Translations under genes and position numbers: made by a program
NCBI GenBank assembly: GCA_964551335.1
Contig: CAZKCO010000029.1
Span: 23,129-87,128 of the forward strand
Reading direction: 5' to 3'
Origin: Tunicatimonas sp964551335
Lineage (GTDB): Bacteria > Bacteroidota > Bacteroidia > Cytophagales > Cyclobacteriaceae
DNA length: 64,000 nucleotides
Part shown: positions 33,393-42,700 of the stretch, piece by piece
Numbering within the stretch: position 1 is the stretch's first letter
Layout: each line of letters opens with the position of its first letter
Notes under the pieces: model-generated
What the model was told of the DNA's origin: nothing
Seen by the model: only the letters and a program-made list of their open reading frames with translations
Databases searched by the model: none

Positions 33393-34715
33393 CTAGTCGC
33401 GCGTCCGAATTGTTACGGTTTCGCCTATCCAGCATCCAACTGTTACCTGGTCACCTACTTCCTTATTATAGGTGAACACTTCTTCCTTAGAAGGAAATTG
33501 CTCCTGAGCACTAGCCATAGCCGAGCTATTCCCAGCTTTGCGGTACTTTTCGTAAGCCGCTATGAATATCGCCCGATCTTCAACAGGATCTTGACCGGCT
33601 TTGCACTGCTCGTAGCTCTGCATGTACATATTGCCGATATTAGTGTAAGCTTTCTCGGCTAAGGATTCATCCATATTGGCCGCCTGTAGAAAGTGCTTAC
33701 GGGCATCAGGCTTCTGGCCTTCCTTCATGGCAATGCTGCCTAAGTCCATCATAATATCGGCCTTTTGCTCGTCGCTGGAGGAAATCTCTAAAGCCTTTTC
33801 GAACCACTCTTTGGCTTTCTCGTAATCTTCGTTTACCATTGCTCGAGTTCCCAGCGCTTTGGCTAATCCGGGATCTTCCTCGCCGTTGTCAAATAATGTT
33901 TCTGCTGCGGTCATGAAGAAATCCTGGTCAGTACAGGAAGAAGCTAGCGAAAGAGAGATGATACGCTTAGCTAAATCCACATCGTCAGGGTTCTGCTCGA
34001 GCTTGGGTATTAATTTTTCATCAATCTGGGCGCAACTCATAGTAAAGAATCCGGCAAAGATACTATCCATATTCTCACCGGCTTCCTGGTATTTTGTGGC
34101 GTATTTGTCACCACCGGTTACTTTTTTCTCTACCATTTGACCAAGCCGGTCGTATATATCCAGAACTTCCTGATCGGTAAGCTCCCCTTTTTCGTAGCGG
34201 TTTTTGATTACCGACATGAAAGGTGTGATGTTGTAGTACACCAATTCATCGTTGCTTTCCTCCATGGTTTTCATGAAGATATCCATCAGTTGATCGTATT
34301 GGCTAGGGTCTTTATAAAGAAGCTTGAAAGCAGTATTGGCTTTCCGATTCATAATATCCCCTTTGTCTTCATCAGGGAAGTACTGCAAGCGAAGATCGAA
34401 CATCTCTAATGATCGTTCGGTATACTCCTGTTTCTTGGCTTTATCGCTTTCCTTCATCGCTAACTCTTCGTAGATGTCAGCGCCATCAATGTAAATGGCG
34501 GGGTTCAGATCCGGGGCATTCTCATGGAGCCAGGTAATAGGAGGTACGGCTGCGGCAAAATCCTTTTGCTTTTTTGCGTCAGTGTAGAGCACCCATTTCT
34601 CCTGGGCAGTAGACTTATCTTCGGGCCAGTTGAAATTTTGTGCTTTAAGTCCGACGGTCGTAATCAGTAGAAATAATACCGACCAAAAAGCAATTGAATA
34701 AGCTTTGTATTTCAT
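33393..34715 (-). CDS. Exported tetratricopeptide-repeat protein
   Basis: A 440-residue protein with a signal peptide ending at KAQ (residue 25) and a helical body containing TPR units, most clearly ALGTRAMVNEDYEKAKEWFEKALEIS near residue 290 and DLGSIAMKEGQKPDARKHFLQAA near residue 325. It should be a periplasmic scaffold. The order coaX, outer-membrane protein, TPR, LptC matches a cluster I associate with Cytophagales. It ends in a strong terminator. Confidence 0.85.
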   Translation of the reverse strand: MKYKAYSIAFWSVLFLLITTVGLKAQNFNWPEDKSTAQEKWVLYTDAKKQKDFAAAVPPITWLHENAPDLNPAIYIDGADIYEELAMKESDKAKKQEYTERSLEMFDLRLQYFPDEDKGDIMNRKANTAFKLLYKDPSQYDQLMDIFMKTMEESNDELVYYNITPFMSVIKNRYEKGELTDQEVLDIYDRLGQMVEKKVTGGDKYATKYQEAGENMDSIFAGFFTMSCAQIDEKLIPKLEQNPDDVDLAKRIISLSLASSCTDQDFFMTAAETLFDNGEEDPGLAKALGTRAMVNEDYEKAKEWFEKALEISSSDEQKADIMMDLGSIAMKEGQKPDARKHFLQAANMDESLAEKAYTNIGNMYMQSYEQCKAGQDPVEDRAIFIAAYEKYRKAGNSSAMASAQEQFPSKEEVFTYNKEVGDQVTVGCWIGETVTIRTRD

Positions 34716-35021
34716 GATTTTCTTTTTGGTTAAACTATTAGAATTATTTGTTAGAGTGTACTGGCAATAGCGATCAATTCAAAAACAATTCAACTCTATT
34801 ACAAAAATGACAATGTAATCTTTGAAGATTAAACGAAACGTAAATATAATACAATTATCATAAAATTTCGAAAAGGGAATTGAACAATTTTCTGAACGAA
34901 AGCTACCCTTAGTAATATTACATAAGGCAACTTTAGTACCAAAAATTTTGGCAAGCTCCATTCCGGATATCATTGCAACTGCTTGCAAGCCAAAAAGTTG
35001 ATGAATATCGGGGAGATTTTT
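34716..35021. other. 306-bp AT-rich spacer between TPR gene and outer-membrane gene
   Basis: No conserved gene. A 69-codon frame on the minus strand (34779-34988) has no signal or domain and is treated as a chance frame. No -7 box match could be fixed with confidence. Confidence 0.5.
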
Positions 35022-36290
35022 TTAGTCAAATTTGCGGCGTATAAACCAGCGGTCGTTGAAGGTAATACCGGCCGAAACCCGGAAATAATTTTCCCGGATA
35101 AGCCCCTCATCAATGGTGCCCCGATTGCCGATTTCGAAGGAAATATTGGTACTCGAGAGGTTACTCATGGGTAAGGATAACCCTAAATTTAGCCCAAAAT
35201 CGGTAATTTGTTGGTCTTCTACGGCAAACGGGGTATTACGATAAAATAAGCCCATGCGGTAAGCCATCCGGGCCAGATAACTATTTACCGAACTGATGTC
35301 AGGAATGTACTGTCCGCCCACCGACACTTCGTAACTATTCCGCATGTTATCACTACCACCCCCAAAAGACCGATAATTTTCCCAAGGTTGTGTCACAAAA
35401 TCCACACCTACCAGATATTTTAGTGATTTCTCTATTGAGATACCTACACCTAAGCGGGAGGGCAAAGTAACATTTCCTTGTATTGTATCTAGCCGTTCAA
35501 TCCGGGATAAGAGGGGGTTGCCAGGAGGGACACTGCGTAGAGTAAGTTCCCGAATGGCCCTTACTTCCATTTGAGGTTGATACGTAGCTCCTACATTAAG
35601 AAGTGTGTTGTCTCCCAATTTAAAACCATAGGATAGGCTAGGCTCGAATATGACGTCCGAGAAGTAAATCTGGTCTTCCAGTTCAGTGCGATTAGCCTGA
35701 GGATCGTCTAATAAAACGGTTCGGGTCTCAATAATAGGGCCGAAGAGATAACTAATACGTAAGCCTACTCCCAGGTTGCCTACCACTCTAAATCCATTAG
35801 AAATAGAAACGAGGTTAGTCCCTCCGTCGCCTTCAATAACCTGCGTACCGACCTCATTACCACCCTGCACATTAATACTCTCCTCAATACGGTAGCCTAC
35901 CACGCTATACGGAATCATTCCGATGCTCATTGTCCACCGATTGGTAGCGATTGGAAAAGAAAATACTCCGTAATTTAGTCCACCTCCGGTTCGGCTGATC
36001 GATTCGCTTTCATTTTGCATAATATTCTGCTCCACACTAAAAGCGACATCGAAGGAAGACAAGTTGTTTTTATAAAGAAAAGCAGGATTGGTGTAGTTGA
36101 TAAACAAGGCATTACCCGTTCCAATACCTATGTTTCCCATTCCCCGGTTATGCACCAGGCTAGGGCGTATCAGGTTACCTATCCCCTGAGCCGAATAGGG
36201 AGTGATACCGGTTTGGGCCCAGGTAGTCGTAGCCAAACCCAGTATCCCGATCATCACTAGTGCCCAGCCGGTAATTTTACGAACCCTCAT
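35022..36290 (-). CDS. Outer-membrane beta-barrel protein, unknown role
   Basis: A 422-residue protein with a signal peptide (cleavage near TWAQ, residue 26) followed by a long strand-rich barrel. Its opening (GIGNLIRPSLVHNRGMGNIG, then NPAFLYKNNLSSFDVAF) resembles the N-terminal hatch of FadL/PorV-like proteins, and it ends in strand-like RVSAGITFNDRWFIRRKFD. It overlaps coaX by 14 bases at its start, so both are translated from one message. Confidence 0.78.
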   Translation of the reverse strand: MRVRKITGWALVMIGILGLATTTWAQTGITPYSAQGIGNLIRPSLVHNRGMGNIGIGTGNALFINYTNPAFLYKNNLSSFDVAFSVEQNIMQNESESISRTGGGLNYGVFSFPIATNRWTMSIGMIPYSVVGYRIEESINVQGGNEVGTQVIEGDGGTNLVSISNGFRVVGNLGVGLRISYLFGPIIETRTVLLDDPQANRTELEDQIYFSDVIFEPSLSYGFKLGDNTLLNVGATYQPQMEVRAIRELTLRSVPPGNPLLSRIERLDTIQGNVTLPSRLGVGISIEKSLKYLVGVDFVTQPWENYRSFGGGSDNMRNSYEVSVGGQYIPDISSVNSYLARMAYRMGLFYRNTPFAVEDQQITDFGLNLGLSLPMSNLSSTNISFEIGNRGTIDEGLIRENYFRVSAGITFNDRWFIRRKFD

Positions 36291-37008
36291 ATTGTACTAT
36301 ACTGTTTAGTCCTATCAATACTAGCTCCGGAACGTGTTCATGCTCCGAAAGAATCCACGGACGAAGATAATCCATATCTCCTCCGCAAGTTACAATCTGC
36401 AAAGCTGCAAATTTGTCGGCATACCTCCGAATTATTTGATCAATTTCCGCGGCCATACCGATAACTGCCCCACCCAGCAAGGCTTCTTCGGTACTTTTTC
36501 CAATGAAAGGTAAACTGGAGCTTTGCTGCGGCAAGTCTAAGGATACTAACGGCAAACGAGCCGTAAAAGTGTGCATGGCTCGCCACCGCATGCGCAAACC
36601 GGGAGAAATTAACCCACCTAGGTATTGCCCTTGTTTGTTCAGTAACTCGTAGGTAATGCAGGTGCCAGCATCTATCACCAGCACATTTTTTTCGGGAAAA
36701 AGCTTCTGGGCTCCTGCTACGGCGGCCACCCGATCGGTACCCAGCGTTTGTGGAGTACGGTAAGTGTTCTCGAAGGGTAGAGGAGTTTCTGGGTTTAAAA
36801 CCACAAACTTAGTAGAATCCGCTGCGGCTTGGCGAAGCTCGTCAGCGTAAGCCGAAACGGAGGAAATGATGATCCGGTCCGGAGGCTGTGCCTGAATACG
36901 ATTTACTAATTGGTCAAGGTTTACGAAGGATTGAAATTCCTGCATACGGTCTTGGTCAAACCAACCCGCTTTGATGATAGAGTTACCGATATCAACTGCT
37001 AAGTTCAT
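36277..37008 (-). CDS. coaX: Type III pantothenate kinase
   Basis: A 243-residue ASKHA-fold kinase that phosphorylates pantothenate, the first step of coenzyme A synthesis. DIGNS at 6-10 is the phosphate-1 motif, VIDAGTCITYE near residue 115 is the second nucleotide motif, and GLISPGLRMR near residue 132 is the family hallmark. Length is normal. The last codons overlap the outer-membrane gene that follows. It is the first gene of the leftward envelope cluster. Confidence 0.95.
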   Translation of the reverse strand: MNLAVDIGNSIIKAGWFDQDRMQEFQSFVNLDQLVNRIQAQPPDRIIISSVSAYADELRQAAADSTKFVVLNPETPLPFENTYRTPQTLGTDRVAAVAGAQKLFPEKNVLVIDAGTCITYELLNKQGQYLGGLISPGLRMRWRAMHTFTARLPLVSLDLPQQSSSLPFIGKSTEEALLGGAVIGMAAEIDQIIRRYADKFAALQIVTCGGDMDYLRPWILSEHEHVPELVLIGLNSIVQYEGS

Positions 37009-37229
37009 GAAAATATGATTATCTATTGGTGTTTACCGCTTACTTTGGTAATTTGCTCGCGTCTGTTTTTTTTGGTGAATTGCATACCGACTATTTCGGA
37101 TATTCTACAAACCACAGCTATTTTCGGACACAACACCGATGGAGGTTTACACAGCCGCAAGTTATTATTAAATTGGCAGCTTGCGATAAACCAGAACATC
37201 TTCTGAATATAACTAACCTATTTCTTTCA

Positions 37230-38804
37230 ATGGAGCGATTGGTGCCTAGGATCACGTTATTCTTACTGCTTTCTACTCTTTGTTTTCCTACCTTCGCTTT
37301 GGCTCAAACTTCGGAAGCACCTACTTATTTAGCTCAACATCAGCAGGAAGAGCAGGATACAACTGATCTTATTACCGCTCCCGAAACTCAGCATGAAGAT
37401 GGTCACCATGAAGATGGTCACCATGAAGATGGTTCCCATGAAAGCGGTCACGGAGGCGAGCACGGCGAAGAATACGCGAGTGCCCCGGCCTGGACGGTTA
37501 TTCCGTTTGTACTGCTGCTGCTGATGATTGCTACGGGGCCGTTGTTTTACGAACACTTCTGGCATAAGAATTATCCCCTTTTGGCGGTACTTTTGGCAGT
37601 AATAGTAGTTTCTTACTACGTTTTTATATTAGGAAATACTGGTGATCCGGTTCATGCGCTGTTTGAGTACCTTCAGTTTATTGCATTACTTTCTTCGTTG
37701 TTTATTGCCTCGGGTGGGATTTTGATTAAAGTAGACCGGAAAGCTACTCCAATCATCAACTCCACTATCTTACTTATCGGTTCGGCTATCTCCAACCTAA
37801 TTGGTACCACCGGGGCCTCCATGCTTCTCATTCGGCCCTATATCCGGCTCAATCAACACCGGATTCGCTCCTACCACATTATTTTCTTCATCTTTATGGT
37901 GAGTAACGTAGGAGGAGCACTTACGCCTATTGGTGACCCGCCCTTGTTTCTGGGTTTTCTTCGGGGCGTGCCTTTCTTCTGGACCATCTCGCACGTAGTT
38001 ATGGAGTGGCTATTTGTTTTGGTAGTGCTAGTGGCGGTGTTCTTTGTCATTGACAAACGAAATCGTACAACCACTAACGGAGACGAAACTCCAATGGAGT
38101 ATTCGGGCAGAATATCTATTGTGGGTAAGCGCAATTTTTTGTGGCTGGCCATTGTGATTGGAGCCGTTTTTATTGATCCTAATAAAATAGAATGGCTGCC
38201 CCATATTAATTACCACGGTACCCGCTTCTCCTTCGTTCGGGAGCTGATTATGTTTTCGGTGGCATTCTTTTCTTTTCGGCTGGCGAAGAAGGAAGCCATT
38301 CAGGGGAATGAGTTTAGCTTTGAACCTATCCGGGAAGTTGCCTTTATCTTCATCGGTATTTTCGGTACCATGATGCCCGCTCTGGAGCTGGTAGGCGATT
38401 TTGCCAAGTCGGAAGCCGGACGCGAGTTGATTACGCACAATACCCTGTACTGGGGTACTGGAATCTTATCGGGCTTTCTGGATAATGCTCCTACCTACCT
38501 TAACTTTCTGGCCGCCGCTATGGCTTCTGTAGGGGCGAGCGTGAACAGTTCTCAGGATGTGCTGGCCTTCTCTCAGGGTGAATATGCGGACAGTATCATG
38601 TATCTAACCGCTATCTCGGTAGCAGCCGTATTCTTTGGAGCCATGAGCTACATTGGCAACGGGCCTAACTTTATGGTAAAATCTATCGCCGAGCAGGTAG
38701 GTATCCGAATGCCTTCATTTTTCGGTTACATTATCCGTTTTGCGCTGCCCATTCTGCTGCCCATTCTGGTGCTGGTGTGGCTCATCTTCTTTGCTTTCCA
38801 ATAG
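37230..38804 (+). CDS. nhaD: NhaD-type sodium:proton antiporter with a histidine-rich N-terminal segment
   Basis: Starting at ATG 37230 the protein has 524 residues and opens with a signal-like segment ending LAQTS; the frame continues 204 bases upstream without a plausible start. Residues 55-80 are His/Glu/Gly-rich (HEDGHHEDGHHEDGSHESGH). Ten or more transmembrane helices follow, with the ArsB/NhaD-superfamily features SNLIGTTGASMLLIRP, NVGGALTPIGDPPLFLGFL and SYIGNGPNFMVKSIAEQ. It should export sodium in exchange for protons. Its last 90 bases overlap the recF gene on the other strand. Confidence 0.87.
   Translation: MERLVPRITLFLLLSTLCFPTFALAQTSEAPTYLAQHQQEEQDTTDLITAPETQHEDGHHEDGHHEDGSHESGHGGEHGEEYASAPAWTVIPFVLLLLMIATGPLFYEHFWHKNYPLLAVLLAVIVVSYYVFILGNTGDPVHALFEYLQFIALLSSLFIASGGILIKVDRKATPIINSTILLIGSAISNLIGTTGASMLLIRPYIRLNQHRIRSYHIIFFIFMVSNVGGALTPIGDPPLFLGFLRGVPFFWTISHVVMEWLFVLVVLVAVFFVIDKRNRTTTNGDETPMEYSGRISIVGKRNFLWLAIVIGAVFIDPNKIEWLPHINYHGTRFSFVRELIMFSVAFFSFRLAKKEAIQGNEFSFEPIREVAFIFIGIFGTMMPALELVGDFAKSEAGRELITHNTLYWGTGILSGFLDNAPTYLNFLAAAMASVGASVNSSQDVLAFSQGEYADSIMYLTAISVAAVFFGAMSYIGNGPNFMVKSIAEQVGIRMPSFFGYIIRFALPILLPILVLVWLIFFAFQ
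37392..37451 (+). repeat. 15-bp tandem repeat coding for HEDGH
   Basis: Units at 37392-37406, 37407-37421 (identical CATGAAGATGGTCAC), 37422-37436 and a diverged copy 37437-37451. Each encodes five residues of the His-rich segment of the antiporter, so copy number changes keep the frame. Confidence 0.85.
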
Positions 38805-39905
38805 GGTTTCGGTAACTACTCCTTGCTGAATCCGATAATACTTCTTCTCGGCTTCAATACGGCTGAAGATGCTGCGCGTTCGCTCGGGACGAGCATCCGT
38901 TACAAACAACTGACCAAAGGAGTGCTGCACTACCATTTCGGTTAGCTTATTGATTCGGAAGTCATCCAGTTTATCAAAGATGTCATCTAATAGTAAAATA
39001 GGTTTTAACTGTTTTTCGTCCCGGAGTACATCAAATTGAGCTAGCTTTAACGCAATTACGAAGGATTTTTGCTGACCCTGCGAGCCGTAGCGTTTAGTTG
39101 GGTGTTCATCAATTTGAAAAACGTAATCGTCGCGGTGAATACCCAGAGTGGTACGTTGCAGTACCAGATCTTTACTATAGGCTTTGAAAAATATAGATCG
39201 ATACTCTGCCTTGGAAAAATGAGAAGTATACTGAATAGCCACGCTTTCTTTCTCTCCCGATAAATTACGGTAGTGCTGGTCGAAGTGAGGAATGAATTTA
39301 TTCAGAAAAGCCAAGCGTTTTTCGTACAGCCGATGACCCAAGTCCAGCAACTGATCACTGTACGAATCCAGCAGGTCTGGATCGTAGGTGTTGCGGTCGG
39401 CAAACTGCTTCAGCAGGGCGTTGCGTTGCCGCAATACGTGGTTATGGCGGATCAGATCTTCCAGATAATCGGCATCAATCTGCGACATCAGGCTGTCGAA
39501 GAAGCGGCGGCGCAGTTCACTCGCTCCTCGAATGAGGTCGGTATCGTCGGGTGAGATCAGCACCACCGGAAACCGGCCAATATGCTCACTCATTTTATCG
39601 TAGGGCACCTGGCTATTCTGCACCTGCTTTTTCTGCCCCCGCTGCCAATTACACTGAATGGTATATTTACGCTCCTGCTTTTCGAAAATCCCTTTTACCA
39701 TAACCAAGGGCTCGCCGTGGCGGACATTCTGCTGCTCAACGCTGCTAAAAGCGCTTTTGGTGAATGAGAGGTAGTAGATAGCATCGAGCAGATTCGTCTT
39801 GCCACTGCCGTTTTCTCCCAATATGCAGTTAATCTGCGACGAAAAATCGAGGTTGAGTTCTTCGTAGTTTTTAAAGTTGAGTAGGTGGATTTTTTCCAGC
39901 CGCAT
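38715..39905 (-). CDS. recF: DNA replication/repair protein RecF
   Basis: A 396-residue ABC-type ATPase. Walker A GENGSGKTN starts at residue 33, the signature-like HRDDYVFQI is present, and LLLDDIFDKLD supplies Walker B near residue 312. It loads RecA on gapped DNA. The end past residue about 367 (ESKEDEPHQHQNGQQNGQ) is longer than usual for RecF and is encoded antisense to the antiporter gene, a polar, low-complexity tail. It is divergent from pdhA. Confidence 0.93.
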   Translation of the reverse strand: MRLEKIHLLNFKNYEELNLDFSSQINCILGENGSGKTNLLDAIYYLSFTKSAFSSVEQQNVRHGEPLVMVKGIFEKQERKYTIQCNWQRGQKKQVQNSQVPYDKMSEHIGRFPVVLISPDDTDLIRGASELRRRFFDSLMSQIDADYLEDLIRHNHVLRQRNALLKQFADRNTYDPDLLDSYSDQLLDLGHRLYEKRLAFLNKFIPHFDQHYRNLSGEKESVAIQYTSHFSKAEYRSIFFKAYSKDLVLQRTTLGIHRDDYVFQIDEHPTKRYGSQGQQKSFVIALKLAQFDVLRDEKQLKPILLLDDIFDKLDDFRINKLTEMVVQHSFGQLFVTDARPERTRSIFSRIEAEKKYYRIQQGVVTETLLESKEDEPHQHQNGQQNGQRKTDNVTEK

Positions 39906-40034
39906 GCGTTCTTTGTTCGGGTTTTTCTATTAATTTGCGCGAGCGCAGTTACTCAGGCAAATGTACGTATCAATTTGATGATTGTATATTCGTTTACTGA
40001 GTAATCGGGATTTTTTAGCAAAAGCCGGATTATC

Positions 40035-40046
40035 ACGGTACCGTGC
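40035..40046. promoter_or_regulatory. Perfect palindrome CACGGTACCGTG upstream of pdhA
   Basis: Twelve bases of perfect dyad symmetry, 63 bp before the pdhA start and 130 bp beyond the recF start. It could bind a dimeric regulator of either gene. Confidence 0.4.
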
Positions 40047-40108
40047 ATGAACAGGATTGTCGGCTACTGCGTTACGTACCTGTAAGATGTTTATCTAAGC
40101 AAACAATT

Positions 40109-41152
40109 ATGGCAGTTAGTACCAAAGAAAAGACCAATAAAAAATCTACCAAATCATCTAAGAAGCGGGAGTTTTCTAAAGAAACTTATATGTGGTGGTA
40201 CGAAACCATGTATCTGATGCGCCGCTTTGAGGAAAAAGCCGGACAGCAGTACGGCCGCCAGAAAATTCGTGGTTTTTGCCACCTCTATATTGGCCAGGAA
40301 GCCTGTGCCGCGGGGGCCGTTTCAGCCCTGCGCGATACCGATAGCTTTATTACCGCCTACCGCGATCACGCGCATCCGCTGGCGCTAGGCAGTGACCCTA
40401 AAGTGGTGATGGCCGAGCTATTTGCCAAGCAAACCGGTATCTCCAAAGGGAAAGGCGGTTCTATGCATATGTTTGATAAGGAGCGCAACTTCTACGGTGG
40501 CCACGGTATTGTGGGTGGACAGATTCCGCTGGGAGCGGGTATTGCTTTCGCCGAGATGTATAAGGGTACCGACAATGTATGCGCTACGTTTATGGGTGAC
40601 GGCGCGGTTCGCCAGGGATCGTTCCACGAAACCCTGAATATGGCTATGACGATGAAGATCCCCGTTATCTTCATAATTGAGAATAACGGCTACGCCATGG
40701 GTACTTCCGTGAAACGCACCAGTAATGTGCAGGAATTATACACCTTGGGTGAAGCTTACGACATGCCCTCTTTCCCGGTAGACGCTATGAGTGTAGAGAA
40801 TGTACATATTGCCATGGAAGAAGCCGCCGAGCGGGCCCGTAAAGGCGATGGCCCTACTTTGCTGGAGTTCCGCACCTATCGCTACAAAGGGCACTCTATT
40901 TCCGATCCGGCCAAATACCGTACCAAGGAAGAGGTAGAAGGATATAAGGAGCAAGACCCAATTATACAATGTATGAAGGCCATTCTGGAAAAGGATTATG
41001 CTACCGAAGAAGAATTAAAGGAAATTGAGAAGAAAGTAAAAGATCAGGTAGAAGAAGCCATTAAGTTTGCCGACGAGTCAGATTTCCCACCGGTAGAAGA
41101 AGCTTTGAAGGACGTTTACATGCAAGAAGACTATCCGTTTATTCTGGACTAA
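40109..41152 (+). CDS. pdhA: Pyruvate dehydrogenase E1 component, alpha subunit
   Basis: From the ATG at 40109 the protein has 347 residues; the frame extends 22 codons upstream to another ATG (40043), but those residues are poorly conserved in type and the later start is preferred. A lysine-rich leader (residues 3-22) precedes the E1-alpha fold. The thiamine diphosphate motif GDGAVRQGSFHETLN is near residue 165, with its partner Asn-Asn in IIENNGYAMG. The phosphorylation-loop-like YRYKGHSISDPAKYRT is also present. It oxidatively decarboxylates pyruvate together with E1-beta and E2, neither of which is in the window. Confidence 0.93.
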   Translation: MAVSTKEKTNKKSTKSSKKREFSKETYMWWYETMYLMRRFEEKAGQQYGRQKIRGFCHLYIGQEACAAGAVSALRDTDSFITAYRDHAHPLALGSDPKVVMAELFAKQTGISKGKGGSMHMFDKERNFYGGHGIVGGQIPLGAGIAFAEMYKGTDNVCATFMGDGAVRQGSFHETLNMAMTMKIPVIFIIENNGYAMGTSVKRTSNVQELYTLGEAYDMPSFPVDAMSVENVHIAMEEAAERARKGDGPTLLEFRTYRYKGHSISDPAKYRTKEEVEGYKEQDPIIQCMKAILEKDYATEEELKEIEKKVKDQVEEAIKFADESDFPPVEEALKDVYMQEDYPFILD

Positions 41153-41181
41153 TTTTCCAGCTTACTGATAACTTATATGAG

Positions 41182-41206
41182 AGAGCCCTGTGGGGCTCTT
41201 TTTTTA
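41182..41206 (+). terminator. Rho-independent terminator after pdhA
   Basis: AGAGCCC (41182-41188), loop TGTG, GGGCTCT (41193-41199), then a T-run through 41206. It overlaps the last bases of the Uma2 gene on the other strand. Confidence 0.92.
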
Positions 41207-41764
41207 TAAAAACAACTGGCTTACTGAAAGAGTAGCGTTAAGTAAGGTCAATATTTTTTGATCTTCACGATAGATTTTCGCATTTCTATATTGGCCATTA
41301 ACAGCTTGCGTATAAACTTCTACCTGCCTTTCCGTTAAATTAACAATCCATACTTCGGTTACTCCAGCCTCGGCATAAAGAGGTAGCTTCTTCTCCCGAT
41401 CCTTTTTATACGTGGTGTCAGCCACTTCAATAACCAATTGAGCTATGCTAGCCGTAGGATGGTAGTCTCTGGTTTGTATATCGGCTCTAAGATATATAGC
41501 TACATCCGGTTCTGGTAGACTCATTTGATTTAAGTAGATAGGATTTTGAACTCCTACTAAGTAAGTTTCTGGTAGATTTCGATTAAAGAAACTGTTTAGC
41601 TCATTCACACAATGGGCGTGAGGGTAATTAATCGGACTCATGAGGTATAATTCACCATCTAGTAATTCTACCCGGGTATCATCGCAGATGATTCCGGTTT
41701 CGTAGAGCTTATGAAAATCATCAACCGTAAAAGCCAGACGTCCGGTGGAAGTAGAGGTCAGCAT
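41204..41764 (-). CDS. Uma2-family protein (PD-(D/E)XK nuclease-like fold)
   Basis: A 186-residue protein. Uma2 (DUF820) proteins share the restriction-endonuclease fold: here RVELLDGELYLMSP near residue 31, LPEPDVAIYLR near residue 82 and VIEVADTTYKKDREKK near residue 108 give the acidic and lysine positions of the PD-(D/E)XK core. The activity in cells is not known; they are frequently multicopy and horizontally acquired. It is surrounded by housekeeping genes and no partner is evident. Confidence 0.85.
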   Translation of the reverse strand: MLTSTSTGRLAFTVDDFHKLYETGIICDDTRVELLDGELYLMSPINYPHAHCVNELNSFFNRNLPETYLVGVQNPIYLNQMSLPEPDVAIYLRADIQTRDYHPTASIAQLVIEVADTTYKKDREKKLPLYAEAGVTEVWIVNLTERQVEVYTQAVNGQYRNAKIYREDQKILTLLNATLSVSQLFL

Positions 41765-41855
41765 ATAATCCTAGTTTTGCTTTACGTAAGATAGCGTAAT
41801 CTTAGTAAGTGATGAAACGCAAAGGATAGTTTTTCTGTTTACGAAAAAATTATTC

Positions 41856-41863
41856 TAACTTTG
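41856..41863 (+). promoter_or_regulatory. Bacteroidota -7 box for the YfgM-like gene
   Basis: TAACTTTG, followed by CAGCCC, 20 bp upstream of the ATG at 41883, with a possible -33 element TTTACG about 18 bp further upstream. It fits TAnnTTTG and its spacing well. Confidence 0.65.
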
Positions 41864-41882
41864 CAGCCCAAAATTAAGAATT

Positions 41883-42623
41883 ATGGCGAATAGAGTTCGA
41901 GGTTCTCGTAGCAAGAAAGACATTAGGGAAAGGGACAAGATGACCGCAACCGAAGAGTTGCTCGAAACCCCCGAAGCCCTTCAGGAGCGAATCACCGGTA
42001 CCGAAGAATACATTAAGCAACACGCTAATCTGTTTATCATCGGGGCGGCGGTGATTGTGCTGGCGGTAGCCGGTTACTTTGGTTATCATTATTATCAGAA
42101 TAGCCAGAATCAAACCGCCCAGGAAGAAATGTTTCAGGCTATCTACTACTTTGAGGCGGATAGCCTGAACGCGGCTTTGAACGGTGATGGTAACAACTAC
42201 GGCTTTCTCGAGATCATAGACGAATTTGGTGGAACCGATGCGGCCAATCTGGCCCACTACTACGCTGGAGTCATTGAACTACGGCAGGGTAACTATGAGT
42301 CGGCTATTGAGTATTTGGAAGATTTTGGCGCGGATGACCTATTAGTGCAGGCGCAGGCCTACGCATTAATTGGAGATGCCTACCTGGAACTCGGAGATTA
42401 CCAGCAAGCTGCCAGCCAGTACGAGAAAGCCGCTGATTATAATACAAACCAGTTCTTTTCGCCGCAGTACCTGGCTAAGGCCGGGGTAGCTTACGAGGCA
42501 GCCGGAGATTACGCTAGTGCGGCCGGTAGCTACCAGCGAATTGTTGATGAGTTTCCGCAAGCCTATGAGTTTCAGGAGGCCCAGAAGCATCAGGCTAGAC
42601 TGGAAGCATTAGCCTCTAAGTAG
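41883..42623 (+). CDS. YfgM/TPR-type membrane-anchored periplasmic protein
   Basis: A 246-residue protein. A charged cytoplasmic N-terminus (SRSKKDIRERDK) precedes one transmembrane helix near residues 50-68 (LFIIGAAVIVLAVAGYFGY), then TPR repeats, for example NLAHYYAGVIELRQGNYESAIEYL and AQAYALIGDAYLELGDYQQAASQYEKA. This is the YfgM layout, a chaperone-like ancillary factor of the Sec translocon that works with PpiD. It is 77 bp before ribH with a likely terminator in between. Confidence 0.82.
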   Translation: MANRVRGSRSKKDIRERDKMTATEELLETPEALQERITGTEEYIKQHANLFIIGAAVIVLAVAGYFGYHYYQNSQNQTAQEEMFQAIYYFEADSLNAALNGDGNNYGFLEIIDEFGGTDAANLAHYYAGVIELRQGNYESAIEYLEDFGADDLLVQAQAYALIGDAYLELGDYQQAASQYEKAADYNTNQFFSPQYLAKAGVAYEAAGDYASAAGSYQRIVDEFPQAYEFQEAQKHQARLEALASK

Positions 42624-42650
42624 TGGCAGTAACGCAAAATATCACTATTC

Positions 42651-42685
42651 AAAAGGATGAGGTCGCCCCCGGCTTTGTCCTTTTT
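42651..42685 (+). terminator. Probable terminator between the TPR gene and ribH
   Basis: AAAAGGA (42651-42657) pairs with TCCTTTT (42678-42684), and the intervening bases pair imperfectly with several G-U wobbles around a CCCC loop. A T-run follows. Confidence 0.55.
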
Positions 42686-42700
42686 ACTTTATAACGAACA

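Noticed and set aside
34779..34988. 69-codon frame between TPR and outer-membrane genes
   Set aside because: Low complexity and no recognised features; treated as chance.
41204..41764. Restriction-modification system around the Uma2 gene
   Set aside because: No methyltransferase or specificity gene is adjacent, and Uma2 proteins are usually solitary.
42624..42700. FMN riboswitch upstream of ribH
   Set aside because: The 77-bp spacer is too short and lacks the conserved RFN core.
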